A stretch of DNA of 64,000 bases from Halieaceae bacterium (GTDB taxonomy: Bacteria > Pseudomonadota > Gammaproteobacteria > Pseudomonadales > Halieaceae): contig JAPOQD010000118.1 in assembly GCA_026710905.1 (NCBI GenBank), forward strand, positions 1-64,000, written 5' to 3'. Both the position numbers and the translations under genes were made by a program. This document shows, one piece after another, positions 43,727 to 52,316 of this stretch (position 1 is its first letter; each line of letters opens with the position of its first letter). The notes beneath the pieces are model-generated. The model did no database searches and was not told the origin of the DNA. It was given only the letters and a program-made list of their open reading frames with translations.

Positions 43727-44674
43727 ATGGACATGACCACCCTGCTGCTTAGTCATGGCGATTGCCAAAAACATGAAATGCTGCCGCATCATCCGGAGAG
43801 CCCGGCCCGGCTGCTGCACATTTTGCGGCATGTCGATCAATATCTGCAGCGCCCCGGTTTGCTGCGAGTACAGGCCCATGAGATAGATTCCGCCCGGTTC
43901 GAAGGCGTGCACCCGGCCAGCTACCTTGCCATGCTGGCGGAGCAGAAGCCGGGCGAAGGCCTGGTTCATATCGACTCCGACACAGCCCTTAACAAACACA
44001 GCCTGCGAGCCGCCCGGCTGGCGGCCGGGGCCGCAACCCAGGCGGTGGAGGCGGTCATCTCCGGGCAGGCGGACAACGCCTTCTGCGCCGTGCGGCCTCC
44101 GGGACACCATGCCGAGTCCACCATCGGCATGGGCTTTTGTATTTTCAACAACGTGGCCCTGGCCGCAGAGTACGCCCTGGGCTTGGGCTGCCAGAGGGTC
44201 GCAATTCTGGATTTCGATGTGCACCACGGCAACGGCACCGTGCAGATTTTTCAGGATCGGCCCGAAGTGCTGGTGTGTTCGAGTTTCCAGTATCCCTTCT
44301 ACCCCGGGCGATACGACCGGGTCGATCGGCCCAATATCGTGCTGACACCGCTGCCCGCCACCACTGGCGGCGATGCGTTCCGGGCGGCGATTGAAGCGGA
44401 TTGGCTGCCGGCGTTGCATCGGCATCAACCGGATTTGCTGTTGCTCTCGGCGGGCTTTGATGCCCACCAAGAGGACCCGATGGGAGGATTGCTCCTGGGC
44501 GACGGGGACTATGGCTGGATCAGTGAACTGCTGCTGGACCTGGCCGCCACACTGTGCCGGGGGCGCTTGGTCTCCGCCCTGGAGGGGGGCTATAACCTGC
44601 CGGTATTGGCGCGCTGCGCAGGTTTGCACCTGCGCGCCATGCTCGGGGAGTCCGTATCGCCCGCAGTTCCCTGA
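43727..44674 (+). CDS. Histone-deacetylase-family amidohydrolase
   Basis: A 315-aa zinc-dependent deacetylase of the class II HDAC / acetoin-utilisation type; bacterial members act on acetylpolyamines or other acylated amines. It has the catalytic His pair FCAVRPPGHHAE, GFCIFNNVALAAEYAL, the zinc-binding aspartate and histidine in AILDFDVHHGNGTVQIF, and LSAGFDAHQEDPMGG with the second zinc aspartate, ending EGGYNL. A second in-frame ATG at 43733 is equally likely. It is separated from the preceding ORF by 63 bp on the same strand. Confidence 0.9.
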   Translation: MDMTTLLLSHGDCQKHEMLPHHPESPARLLHILRHVDQYLQRPGLLRVQAHEIDSARFEGVHPASYLAMLAEQKPGEGLVHIDSDTALNKHSLRAARLAAGAATQAVEAVISGQADNAFCAVRPPGHHAESTIGMGFCIFNNVALAAEYALGLGCQRVAILDFDVHHGNGTVQIFQDRPEVLVCSSFQYPFYPGRYDRVDRPNIVLTPLPATTGGDAFRAAIEADWLPALHRHQPDLLLLSAGFDAHQEDPMGGLLLGDGDYGWISELLLDLAATLCRGRLVSALEGGYNLPVLARCAGLHLRAMLGESVSPAVP

Positions 44675-44783
44675 TAGTTTTGGCCTCAAATCTTCCGGGT
44701 TGCGCCCCGCTGTTCGCCGTGTTGTCAGCCCGGAAGGCGGCAGGTATGCTGCGCCCCTTTTCCTTAATCACAGGGACTACACC

Positions 44784-45566
44784 ATGCCAGAATCCATGCA
44801 GGGAAAAGTGGCCCTGGTTACCGGCGGCGCCAGCGGCATGGGCCGCATCAGCGCGCTGCGGCTGGCCAGGCGCGGCGCCAAAGTCGCCATTTTCGACCTC
44901 GACGCGGACGGGCTGGAAAAAACGGCCGGAGAACAGGAAGGGATTACCCCGTTTCGTTGCGATATTTCCAGCCTGGCGGACATTCAACAACGGGTAGCCG
45001 AAGTGGAACAGCAACTTGGGCCGGTGGACCACCTGGTTCACGCCGCCGCCTTAATGCCCAGCCACGCGTTGGTTGACCACACCGTGGAGAAGGTGGAATT
45101 TCTGTTTCGGGTCAACTTTTTCGGTACGGTATACATGATCAAGACCCTGCTTCCCGGCATGATGGAGCGCAACAGCGGGCGCATGATCCTGTTCGGCTCA
45201 ATTGCAGGCCACGCCTTCGTACCGAAGATGGGTGCATATTGTGCTACCAAATCCGCGGTGAACTGCTATGTGGAATGTCTGCAAAACGAAATCCGCGCCA
45301 GCGCTGTTGCTATTCATCTGGTCTGCCCTCCGGCGGTAAACACCCCGCTGCTGGACCAGTGCATCGACACTGACGCCGCCGGCACCATCCTCGAAGCCAA
45401 GCGCAGTGGGCGGCTGGCTGACCCGGAAAAAATTATCGACACCATCGACAAGGGGGTGGCGAAAAACAGGGACATCATCTACCCCGGCGAAGCCCGCTTT
45501 CTGTATATCTTGAAGGCCCTGTTACCCAAGGTCTGGTGGAAGATGGTTCTCAGTTATGAGAAATAG
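44784..45566 (+). CDS. Short-chain dehydrogenase/reductase
   Basis: A 260-aa NAD(P)-dependent oxidoreductase. The cofactor motif TGGASGMGRISALRL begins near residue 14; the usual GxGIG appears as SGMGR. VHAAALMPSH replaces NNAG. The catalytic Ser is in LFGSIAGHAF and the YxxxK motif in AYCATKSAVNCYVECL. The C-terminus (LYILKALLPKVWWKMVL) is hydrophobic, as in SDRs acting on lipidic substrates at membranes. AGGGA precedes the ATG. 110 bp separate it from the deacetylase. Confidence 0.88.
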   Translation: MPESMQGKVALVTGGASGMGRISALRLARRGAKVAIFDLDADGLEKTAGEQEGITPFRCDISSLADIQQRVAEVEQQLGPVDHLVHAAALMPSHALVDHTVEKVEFLFRVNFFGTVYMIKTLLPGMMERNSGRMILFGSIAGHAFVPKMGAYCATKSAVNCYVECLQNEIRASAVAIHLVCPPAVNTPLLDQCIDTDAAGTILEAKRSGRLADPEKIIDTIDKGVAKNRDIIYPGEARFLYILKALLPKVWWKMVLSYEK

Positions 45567-45641
45567 GCCCCTCAAGCGCGGTGACAGGGTCTGACCTCCG
45601 GCAGCAATGACAGCAACCGAGCCCGGTGCTACCCTGCCGCC

Positions 45642-46217
45642 ATGGAAAAGGTATTCATCTCTGCCCAGGACTTGCTGGTTGATTCTTTCAAGTTGGCGCA
45701 ACAAATATACGAGAGTGGCTTTCGCCCCCAGTTCATTGTCGGTGTCTGGCGCGGCGGCGCCCCCGTCGGCATCGCGGTGCAGGAGTATCTGGATTACGTC
45801 GGCATTGAAACCGACCACATCGCCATCCGCACTTCCTCTTACTTCGCCATAGGCAAACAGCATAAAGAGGTCCGCGTCCACGGGCTCAACTACATCGTAG
45901 ACAACGTCAACGCGGACGACCGGCTCCTTCTGGTTGACGATGTGTTTGATTCCGGCCGTAGCATCATCGCCATCCTCAACGACCTGAGAGAAAAGACCAG
46001 ACGCAACTTGCCGGAAGTCATTAAAATTGCAACCCCCTGGTATAAACCGAAACGCAACGCCACCGATATCAAACCCGATTTCTACCTCCATGAAACCAAC
46101 GACTGGCTGGTATTCCCCCATGAGTTGTCCGGGCTCACCCCGGAAGAAATAGCCCTCGGGAAACCGGGAGTCGCCGCTGCACTGGATTTCCCGAAAAAAG
46201 GGGTCAGAGCCCTTTAA
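45642..46217 (+). CDS. Phosphoribosyltransferase family protein
   Basis: A 191-aa protein with the PRPP-binding motif LLLVDDVFDSGRSI (about residues 93-106) and IVGVWRGGAPVG near residue 32, the layout of hypoxanthine-type purine phosphoribosyltransferases. The extended middle (TPWYKPKRNATDIKPDFYLH, ETNDWLVFPHE) is typical of the archaeal/bacterial HGPRTase-like group. The last nine residues (FPKKGVRAL) and the stop are encoded by the left arm of a D-type inverted repeat, so the natural C-terminus has probably been replaced by the element. Confidence 0.85.
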   Translation: MEKVFISAQDLLVDSFKLAQQIYESGFRPQFIVGVWRGGAPVGIAVQEYLDYVGIETDHIAIRTSSYFAIGKQHKEVRVHGLNYIVDNVNADDRLLLVDDVFDSGRSIIAILNDLREKTRRNLPEVIKIATPWYKPKRNATDIKPDFYLHETNDWLVFPHELSGLTPEEIALGKPGVAAALDFPKKGVRAL

Positions 46218-46277
46218 TCCCAGGTGAAAGGCCCCGCCGAGTAACCGAAGGGATTAAAGGGCTCTGACCCCTTTTTT
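46194..46277. repeat. D-type long inverted repeat (28-bp arms)
   Basis: AAAAAAGGGGTCAGAGCCC plus TTTAATCCC (46194-46221) and its exact inverse (46250-46277) flank a 28-nt loop. It ends in a run of T on the plus strand, so it can serve as a terminator for the phosphoribosyltransferase gene, whose stop lies in its left arm. Related to 50942-51002 and to the half-copy at 3931. Confidence 0.8.
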
Positions 46278-46380
46278 CTCGGTTTGCCAACCACATTGCG
46301 GCTGGGGATGTAGTGGACCTTGGCCGGGTGTAAACTGATGAACACTTCCACTGCCCCTGCCGAACAGACCGCCGCCCGCC

Positions 46381-47271
46381 ATGAGCGAAGATTCCACACC
46401 ACATCACAGCCGTTTTAGCGCTTATCTGTCACTGATTCGTTTTGACCGGCCCATCGGCGTCCTGCTGCTGCTGTGGCCTACCCTGGCAGCCCTGTGGATC
46501 GCCAGCGGGGGGCTCCCCGCCACCAATTTGTTGATTATCTTTAGTTTGGGAACCTTTCTGACCCGGTCGGCTGGCTGCGTGATCAACGACATTGCCGACC
46601 GCCGCGTTGACGGGCAGGTGCAGCGCACCCAGGCCAGGCCGCTGGTGACCGGGGCAGTGAGTGTCGATGAAGCCATCGCCCTGGCGGCAAGCCTGGCCCT
46701 GGCGGCCTTTGTCCTGGTGCTGTTCACCAACTACCTTACCATTCTCCTATCTCTGGCGGCGGCGCTCCTGGCCTGCGCCTATCCCTTTGTCAAACGTTTC
46801 TCGAATTTACCCCAACTGGTTTTGGGCGCAGCCTTTTCCTGGGGCATTCCCATGAGCTTCGCCGCGGCGCGCAACCAGCTTCCTGCTGAGTTGTGGCTGC
46901 TGTTCATTGCCAACCTGCTGTGGACGGTGGCCTACGATACGGAGTACGCCATGGTGGACCGGGATGATGATCGCCAAGCCGGAATCAAATCCACCGCCAT
47001 TCTGTTTGGCGACATGGACCGCGCCATGATCGGCGTACTGCAACTGCTTAGCCTGCTCGCCCTGGGACTGGCCGGTTTGCGTTTCGAACTGGGTGGAGTT
47101 TACTTCCTGTCCCTGTTGCTGGCCGCCGCCCTGTTCGTCCATCAGCAATACCGGATACGAGGGCGGGACAGGGCGGCCTGTTTCCAGGCGTTTCTGCAAA
47201 ACAACTATGTCGGCCTGGTGATTTTTGCCGGCGTCGTTCTGCATTATGGGTTCAATGGCGCCGCGAGCTGA
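46381..47271 (+). CDS. ubiA: 4-hydroxybenzoate polyprenyltransferase
   Basis: A 296-aa integral membrane prenyltransferase that attaches the polyprenyl tail to 4-hydroxybenzoate in ubiquinone synthesis. The two aspartate-rich motifs are present: NDIADRRVDGQVQRTQARPL and YDTEYAMVDRDDDRQAGIKS. Eight or so membrane segments are visible (for example IGVLLLLWPTLAALWIA, LLSLLALGLAGLRF). Length is normal. No ubiC lies upstream, so 4-hydroxybenzoate must be supplied by a distant gene. Confidence 0.95.
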   Translation: MSEDSTPHHSRFSAYLSLIRFDRPIGVLLLLWPTLAALWIASGGLPATNLLIIFSLGTFLTRSAGCVINDIADRRVDGQVQRTQARPLVTGAVSVDEAIALAASLALAAFVLVLFTNYLTILLSLAAALLACAYPFVKRFSNLPQLVLGAAFSWGIPMSFAAARNQLPAELWLLFIANLLWTVAYDTEYAMVDRDDDRQAGIKSTAILFGDMDRAMIGVLQLLSLLALGLAGLRFELGGVYFLSLLLAAALFVHQQYRIRGRDRAACFQAFLQNNYVGLVIFAGVVLHYGFNGAAS

Positions 47272-47275
47272 ACGG

Positions 47276-48415
47276 ATGGAAGTCCGTTTTCTGAGTTCTC
47301 TGGGGGAAATTGCCAGCACCGAATGGAACCGCCTGGCGGGCAGGGACTATCCCTTTCTTCGCCACGAATTTCTCTCCCTGTTGGAAACCACCGGTTGCTG
47401 CTCCAGCGAGAGCGGCTGGAAGCCCTGCCACGCAAGCTTGTACCGCGGCAAGCAACTGATTGCCCTGATGCCCCTGTACCTCAAGTCACACTCCTATGGT
47501 GAGTATGTCTTCGACTGGAGTTGGGCGGATGCCTGGCGGCGCAGCGGCCTCGACTATTATCCCAAGCTGGTAACCGCGGCGCCCTTTACTCCCGCCACCG
47601 GCCCGCGCCTGTGCCTTGCCGCCGGGGAGAGGGAAGAGCAAATTTACCCGCGCTTGTTAACGGCCGTCCAACAGTTTGCCGAACGCAACCGGGTTTCCTC
47701 CTGGCACGTGCTGTTTCCCTCGCTGGAGGAGGGTGAGGCGCTGCGCCGCGCCGGAACCACGCTGCGCACAGCCAGCCAGTTCCACTGGTTCAACCAGGAT
47801 TACCTGAGCTTCGATGACTTTCTCGCCCGTTGTAACAGCCGCAAACGCAAAAGCCTGAAGCGGGAGCGCCGCCGGGTACATGAGCAGGGCGTCACCTTGC
47901 AGGTGCTGGAGGGGAACGCCATCGAAGCGCGGCACTGGGAATTATTTTACCGATTTTATCGGGACACCTACGCCAAGCGCAGCGGCCATGGTGGTTATCT
48001 GAACCGGGCATTTTTCCTCGGCCTGGGGAAAGCCATTCCCGAACACTGTGTGCTGGTGCTGGCCTGGCAAGAGCAGCGGCCCATCGCCGGCGCACTGTAT
48101 TTCCGCTCCTCGGATACCCTGTACGGGCGCTACTGGGGCTGCGAGAGGGATCTGGACTGCCTGCATTTCGAAGCCTGTTACTACCAGGGTATCGACTACT
48201 GCATACGCAACAAGCTGCGGCGCTTTGATCCCGGCGCCCAGGGGGAACACAAAATCCAGCGCGGCTTCACTCCCACCAAAACCTGCTCCAACCATTGGAT
48301 TGCAGACCCGAGGCTGCGGGCGGCCGTGGAAGATTTCACCAAGCGGGAACAAGTTCAGGTCGAGCGTTACCTGGAAGTTGCGGCGGACTACCTGCCCTTC
48401 AAGCAAACCGGTTGA
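47276..48415 (+). CDS. GNAT / FemAB-like protein (PF04339 type)
   Basis: A 379-aa protein of the DUF482 / peptidogalycan-type acyltransferase group. It has YPFLRHEFLSLLETTGCC, YVFDWSWADAWRRSGLDYYP, RKRKSLKRERRRVHEQGV and the C-terminal FDPGAQGEHKIQRGFTPTKT, all characteristic of that family, which has two GNAT-fold halves. The precise reaction is unknown. The ATG at 47276 is used; another at 47255 would overlap the end of ubiA by 17 bp. It is probably co-transcribed with ubiA. Confidence 0.85.
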   Translation: MEVRFLSSLGEIASTEWNRLAGRDYPFLRHEFLSLLETTGCCSSESGWKPCHASLYRGKQLIALMPLYLKSHSYGEYVFDWSWADAWRRSGLDYYPKLVTAAPFTPATGPRLCLAAGEREEQIYPRLLTAVQQFAERNRVSSWHVLFPSLEEGEALRRAGTTLRTASQFHWFNQDYLSFDDFLARCNSRKRKSLKRERRRVHEQGVTLQVLEGNAIEARHWELFYRFYRDTYAKRSGHGGYLNRAFFLGLGKAIPEHCVLVLAWQEQRPIAGALYFRSSDTLYGRYWGCERDLDCLHFEACYYQGIDYCIRNKLRRFDPGAQGEHKIQRGFTPTKTCSNHWIADPRLRAAVEDFTKREQVQVERYLEVAADYLPFKQTG

Positions 48416-48443
48416 TGCGTCCATGCTTCCGTTGCCGAAATGG

Positions 48444-48510
48444 GGGGCGCACATGTGCGTCCCGCGGGCCATGTGCCCGGAGGGTGCTTGCCATGGCAAG
48501 CCCCTACACC
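48444..48510. repeat. Composite B/C repeat after the GNAT gene
   Basis: GGGGCGCACATGTGCGTCCC (48444-48463) followed by the C arm GCGGGCCATGTGCCCGGAGG, the palindromic core TTGCCATGGCAA (48488-48499) and the closing CCCCTAC. The left boundary is degenerate. It lies between convergent genes. Confidence 0.6.
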
Positions 48511-48521
48511 ATACGTCAACG

Positions 48522-49121
48522 TCAACCGAGTTTGCGCCAAACCAGGGTGCGGTTGTTGGCCGGCATGGCGTAATCCGCCTGCAAACGGTAGCCGGCGGCC
48601 GTGGCCAGTTGATCGACCGCTTCAAAATCACGGATCGCGCTATCCGGATCGCGGGCCGCCAGCCAGCGGTCAAAATTGGCATTGCTGGCGCTGGTGTATT
48701 TGCCACCGTAGTTGAACGGGCCATACACCACCAGCAAGTTGCCCCCCGGGGCGTGCCGACCCAGGTAGCTGAACAGGGCCTGCACCGTCGGCCAGGCCAC
48801 GATATGCAGACTATTGGCTGTGAAAATGGCATCCTTCACCGGCGCCGGCCAGGTTTCATCCCGAACATCGAGGGCTAACGGCCGCAGCAAGTTGTCTCCG
48901 CGGTACTCTTGTGCCCACCCCCTGATCCCTGCCAGATTTTCCTCCAGGTCGGTGGGCCTCCAGCGCAGATGGGGCAGTTGCTCGGCAAAGAAGCGGGCGT
49001 GCTGACCGGTGCCGCTGCCCAGTTCCAGCACCTCCCTGGCAGTGGCCAGAACCTCCTGCAACACCTGCAGGATGGGGCGCTTGTTATTCTCACAGGCTTG
49101 GGAAAAGGGTCGCGCGGTCAA
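48522..49121 (-). CDS. DUF938 family SAM-dependent methyltransferase
   Basis: A 199-aa protein with the SAM-binding loop VLELGSGTGQHARFFAEQL, WRPTDLEENLAGIRGW, DAIFTANSLHIVAWPTVQAL and the conserved GPFNYGGKYTSASNANFD and RDFEAVDQLA segments that define DUF938. It begins MTARPFSQACENNKRPILQV, the usual start of the family. Substrate unknown. Converges with the GNAT gene. Confidence 0.9.
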   Translation of the reverse strand: MTARPFSQACENNKRPILQVLQEVLATAREVLELGSGTGQHARFFAEQLPHLRWRPTDLEENLAGIRGWAQEYRGDNLLRPLALDVRDETWPAPVKDAIFTANSLHIVAWPTVQALFSYLGRHAPGGNLLVVYGPFNYGGKYTSASNANFDRWLAARDPDSAIRDFEAVDQLATAAGYRLQADYAMPANNRTLVWRKLG

Positions 49122-49219
49122 GGCTTCAGCTCGTCGCGGTCATGCTGAGTTCTCTGCTGGCCACGGCCATGCGTACCCGGGGATTGTGATGCCATCGTTA
49201 GCGGATCCTTCACCGAAAT

Positions 49220-49293
49220 CCGCATATGGCCCCAGCCTTCTACTGCGGCTGGCAAAGCGCCGCCCTCGCGACGAACGCTGAAGCCATATGCGG
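49220..49293. repeat. Mini family A element (74 bp)
   Basis: CCGCATATGGC (49220-49230) and GCCATATGCGG (49283-49293) are exact 11-bp inverted repeats. The inner CGCCCTCGCGACGAACGCTG is the reverse complement of the left interior of 6494-6688 (AACGTTCGTCGCGAGGGCG). This is an internally deleted version of the family. It lies upstream of the DUF938 gene and downstream of yaaA. Confidence 0.62.
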
Positions 49294-49313
49294 GCTAGGG
49301 GAAAATTGCGGGC

Positions 49314-50087
49314 TCACGACGAATCGCGGGTAAAAATCAGCCTGTTTGCCGTCGATTGTTCCGGCTGGTAACAATAGCCGCCCCCCCGGAAGTCCTTCAG
49401 GCCCTCCGCCTTCTCCAGGCGCTGATCAATGATATGGCGCGCCATTTGGCCGCGCGCCTTCTTGGCAAAAAAACTGATGACCCGGTAGCTGCCGTTTTTC
49501 AGATCCTTGAAAACCGGGGTAATCACCTCTCCGTTCAAGGCCCGGGGCTTGACGGCCTTGAAGTATTCATTGGAGGCCAGGTTAACCAGGGTCCGAGACC
49601 CCAGCGCCTGAAGTTGGCCGTTGAGTTTTTCGGTAATCTCGTCACCCCAAAACTCATAGAGGTTCTTGCCGCCGCTATTTTCAAACTTGAGGCCCATCTC
49701 CAGCCGGTAGGGCTGCATCAAGTCCAACGGGCGCAACAAGCCATACAGCCCCGACAGAACTCGCAGGTGTTGTTGGGCAAAGTCAAAATCGGCGGGGCTC
49801 ATGGTGTCTGCGTCGAGGCCCGAATACACATCGCCCCGGAAAGCCAGCACCGCCTGCCTGGCATTGTCTTCGGTGAACGGCTGCTCCCAGTTCACGAAGC
49901 GCTCGTGATTCACCTGGGCCAGTTGCTCACTGACACCCATCAACTTGCGGATGCCCTTGGGCCCCAATTTGCGGGCGGTATCCACCAACTGGCTGGAGCG
50001 CTGCAGAAATTCCGGCTGGGTGGCTTTGCGGATTACAGGCGGTGTCTCGTAATCCAGGGTCTTGGCTGGCGAGAGAACAATCAACAT
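49314..50087 (-). CDS. yaaA: Peroxide stress protein YaaA
   Basis: A 257-aa cytoplasmic protein of the DUF328 family, which in E. coli lowers intracellular iron during peroxide stress and binds DNA. It begins with the signature [17 protein letters not shown] and has [50 protein letters not shown] and a C-terminal [20 protein letters not shown]. Length matches the family. Confidence 0.95.
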   Translation of the reverse strand: MLIVLSPAKTLDYETPPVIRKATQPEFLQRSSQLVDTARKLGPKGIRKLMGVSEQLAQVNHERFVNWEQPFTEDNARQAVLAFRGDVYSGLDADTMSPADFDFAQQHLRVLSGLYGLLRPLDLMQPYRLEMGLKFENSGGKNLYEFWGDEITEKLNGQLQALGSRTLVNLASNEYFKAVKPRALNGEVITPVFKDLKNGSYRVISFFAKKARGQMARHIIDQRLEKAEGLKDFRGGGYCYQPEQSTANRLIFTRDSS

Positions 50088-50302
50088 GGCGGCACCATCT
50101 CCAATGTCAGGGACTTACTGGGTTCGACATAATTCTACTGCGGAAACACCGGGCTTGGCGCATTTTTCGCCATTTTTTCGTGAATTGGCCAAGCCGTTCG
50201 CGGTAACAGCGTCCACCATTACCAATATTCGCTGCCGTTGAAAAGAGGTGGGTGTCCCAGGTACTGCCAGGTACTGCTTTCCCCTGTACTGCTTTGTACG
50301 GG

Positions 50303-50929
50303 TCAGGCATCAATTTTCCTGCCCCGCCTTCGACGCCGTCTGAACCTGCTCTGATATTCGCGCCGCTGCCTGGTAACCTCATACAAAACAATGCCCGACG
50401 TCGTGCCCAGGTTGAGGCTTTCTATCATCCCAAACATCGGAATGCTCACGCACATTTCACTATGCTTCACTGCAAGGTCGCTGATCCCTCTTGTCTCGTT
50501 TCCGAACCAAACCGCCAACTTTGTATAGACGGTGTAGTCAACCTCGTCCAGGACAGCGTTCTTTTTCCCCTTTACATGTGGAGAGGTAACGATTGACGCA
50601 AACCGGTTTTTCTGCAAATGCTCAAGGCAGGCTTTTGTACTATCGAATCGTTTTACAAAGCTCCACTTGATCGCGGACACGGAAGTTGCCGATAGCGATT
50701 TCTTTTCCCGCATATCTTGCCAATCGTCAGGCAGGGCGCGTCTTGGGTCTACCACGTATGCTTTTTCCACGCCCAGAGCATTTACGTTTCGTATCACTGT
50801 GCCAATATTTTTTATGTCACGTGGATCTTCGATTACAGCAATGAGGTTCTTGCATCGATAAGGCTTGATTTCATCGGCTCGCTTGCGGGCTGAGCTCTTG
50901 CCTGCTGGTTTGTCCGTTGTTTCGTTCAT
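50303..50929 (-). CDS. TrmH/SpoU-family RNA 2'-O-methyltransferase
   Basis: A 208-aa SPOUT enzyme. Motif 1 is DPRDIKNIGTVIRNVNALG, motif 2 WFGNETRGISD and motif 3 IPMFGMIESLNLGTTSGIVL, together building the trefoil knot that binds SAM. The N- and C-terminal tails are strongly basic (RRRRRRGRK), suited to RNA binding. There is no separate L30e-like domain. The RNA target cannot be told from the sequence. The gene is more AT-rich than its neighbours. Confidence 0.9.
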   Translation of the reverse strand: MNETTDKPAGKSSARKRADEIKPYRCKNLIAVIEDPRDIKNIGTVIRNVNALGVEKAYVVDPRRALPDDWQDMREKKSLSATSVSAIKWSFVKRFDSTKACLEHLQKNRFASIVTSPHVKGKKNAVLDEVDYTVYTKLAVWFGNETRGISDLAVKHSEMCVSIPMFGMIESLNLGTTSGIVLYEVTRQRREYQSRFRRRRRRGRKIDA

Positions 50930-50941
50930 ACCGTCGCCTTA

Positions 50942-51002
50942 AAAAAAGGGGTCCGCCTTAAAAAAGGGGTCAGACCCCTTTTTTAAGGCGGACCCCTTTT
51001 TT
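50942..51002. repeat. D-type perfect inverted repeat (30-bp arms, 1-nt centre)
   Basis: Positions 50942-50971 and 50973-51002 are exact inverses around a single A. Each arm is itself built of two AAAAAAGGGGTC units separated by CGCCTT. It lies between divergent genes (SpoU methyltransferase and vapB), so it sits in the promoter region of both rather than at a transcript end. Confidence 0.85.
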
Positions 51003-51057
51003 AGCGGAAAGATACCCGGCGGCAGTGCCTTGTCTTGTTTCCGTGCTTTCGCTAGAA

Positions 51058-51084
51058 TGTGTACAAATAACACACATATACACA
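51058..51084 (+). promoter_or_regulatory. Possible vapBC operator
   Basis: TGTGTA (51058-51063) and TACACA (51079-51084) are inverted, 15 bp apart, in an AC-rich stretch ending 10 bp before the vapB ATG. VapB antitoxins bind inverted repeats at such positions. The half-sites are short, so this is tentative. Confidence 0.35.
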
Positions 51085-51094
51085 CGGTTGCGAC

Positions 51095-51289
51095 ATGAGA
51101 ACAAACATAGTAATTGATGACAAGTTAATGGAGCAAGCATTAAGGGCAAGCGGCCTGAGTACCAAGAAAGAAGCTGTAGAACAAGGGCTTAGGCTACTTG
51201 TACGCCAAAATAAGCAACAAGCCATACGTAAATTAAGAGGCAAGCTCAAATGGGAAGGCGACTTGAATGAAATGCGGGGCGGAAAATGA
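51095..51289 (+). CDS. vapB: VapB-type antitoxin
   Basis: A 64-aa protein with a ribbon-helix-helix start (MRTNIVIDDKLMEQALRASG, TKKEAVEQGLRLLVRQ) and a C-terminal tail (LKWEGDLNEMRGGK) of the kind that occupies the VapC active site (DUF2191/VapB2-like). Its stop overlaps the vapC start (ATGA at 51286-51289). The pair is clearly AT-richer than surrounding genes, pointing to recent transfer. Confidence 0.88.
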   Translation: MRTNIVIDDKLMEQALRASGLSTKKEAVEQGLRLLVRQNKQQAIRKLRGKLKWEGDLNEMRGGK

Positions 51290-51687
51290 TACTGGTAGAT
51301 ACCAGTGTCTGGATTGACTACTTTAATGGACAACAAAACAAATATACGGATGCTTTGGATACCGCCCTTCTTGAGGGCGTTGTCGCTACAGGTGATCTGA
51401 TTTTTCTGGAAATTCTGCAAGGGTTCAGACAGGATAGTGATTATAAGAAAGCAAAAAATACCTTGCTGACTTTAGATCAATATCAAATGTTTGATAGCCA
51501 TATGGCGCTGAAATGTGCGGACAATTATCGGGCATTGCGCAGGAAAGGCATTACCATCAGGCGTACAACCGATGTCATCATTGCGACATTTTGTCTTGAA
51601 AATCAATTGCCGCTGCTTTTTTCTGATAAGGATTTCATCCCTTTTGTTGATCTTCTGGGAATGAAATCTGCTGTAAAGAAAGCATAA
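51286..51687 (+). CDS. vapC: VapC-type PIN-domain ribonuclease toxin
   Basis: A 133-aa PIN-domain nuclease. The acidic active-site residues are in LVDTSVWIDYF (Asp near residue 4-5), LIFLEILQGFR (Glu near 42) and RTTDVIIATFCLEN (Asp near 96), all intact. Members of this family cut tRNA or rRNA when freed from the antitoxin. Translationally coupled to vapB. The catalytic set is complete, so it should be functional. Confidence 0.92.
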   Translation: MILVDTSVWIDYFNGQQNKYTDALDTALLEGVVATGDLIFLEILQGFRQDSDYKKAKNTLLTLDQYQMFDSHMALKCADNYRALRRKGITIRRTTDVIIATFCLENQLPLLFSDKDFIPFVDLLGMKSAVKKA

Positions 51688-51803
51688 CGCCTGCGAATCC
51701 CGGAGTTTGGGTTTCCATGGCCGGCGGCGGGGTGGGAGCCGAAGGGTAGGGGCTGCGCTATACTACCGGCCCGCAAACCACGCAATAAGGACCCAGGCTG
51801 ACC

Positions 51804-52316
51804 ATGCCCCTGCTGCGCAGCGCGATTCGCATGATCGACGGCTATACCGAACGCTGCGGCCTAGCCCTGTCCTGGCTGTGCCTGGCCATGACCCTGGTCA
51901 CCTGTTTCGTAGTATTGCTGCGCTATGGCTATGGTATCGGTTCGATAGGCGGCCAGGAGTCCGTCACCTACATGCATGCGGCCCTGTTCATGCTGGGAGC
52001 GGCCTTTACCCTGAAACGCGGCGGCCACGTGCGGGTGGATATTTTCTATCGCCGATTTACGGCCCGCGCCCGCGCCTGGGTCGACAGTGTCGGTGCTATC
52101 CTGTTTCTGCTGCCATTTTGTATTTTCCTCATCGGCAGTAGCTGGCAGTTTGCGGGTGATGCCTGGGCCATCCGGGAAGTTTCCGCCGAGTCCGGCGGTA
52201 TTCCGGCCATCTTCCTGCTGAAAAGCCTGCTGCCGTTGATGGGTTTCAATCTGGCCCTTCAAGGTATCGCGGAACTGCTGCGCAACGCCCTGGCGCTGGT
52301 TGACCAGACCGCCTGA
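51804..52316 (+). CDS. dctQ: TRAP transporter small permease, DctQ-type
   Basis: A 170-aa protein with four membrane segments (LSWLCLAMTLVTCFVVLLRY, MHAALFMLGAAFTL, AILFLLPFCIFLIGSSW, LLPLMGFNLALQGIAELL) and the conserved HVRVDIFYRRF between segments 2 and 3. It forms the small membrane subunit of a tripartite sodium-driven importer. Its TGATG stop overlaps the start of dctM. The partner binding protein is encoded 3 kb away at 56684. Confidence 0.92.
   Translation: MPLLRSAIRMIDGYTERCGLALSWLCLAMTLVTCFVVLLRYGYGIGSIGGQESVTYMHAALFMLGAAFTLKRGGHVRVDIFYRRFTARARAWVDSVGAILFLLPFCIFLIGSSWQFAGDAWAIREVSAESGGIPAIFLLKSLLPLMGFNLALQGIAELLRNALALVDQTA

Noticed and set aside
44373..44783. Longer N-terminus for the SDR at 44784
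   Set aside because: The in-frame extension overlaps the HDAC-like gene in another frame, and the SDR Rossmann fold starts normally after the ATG at 44784.
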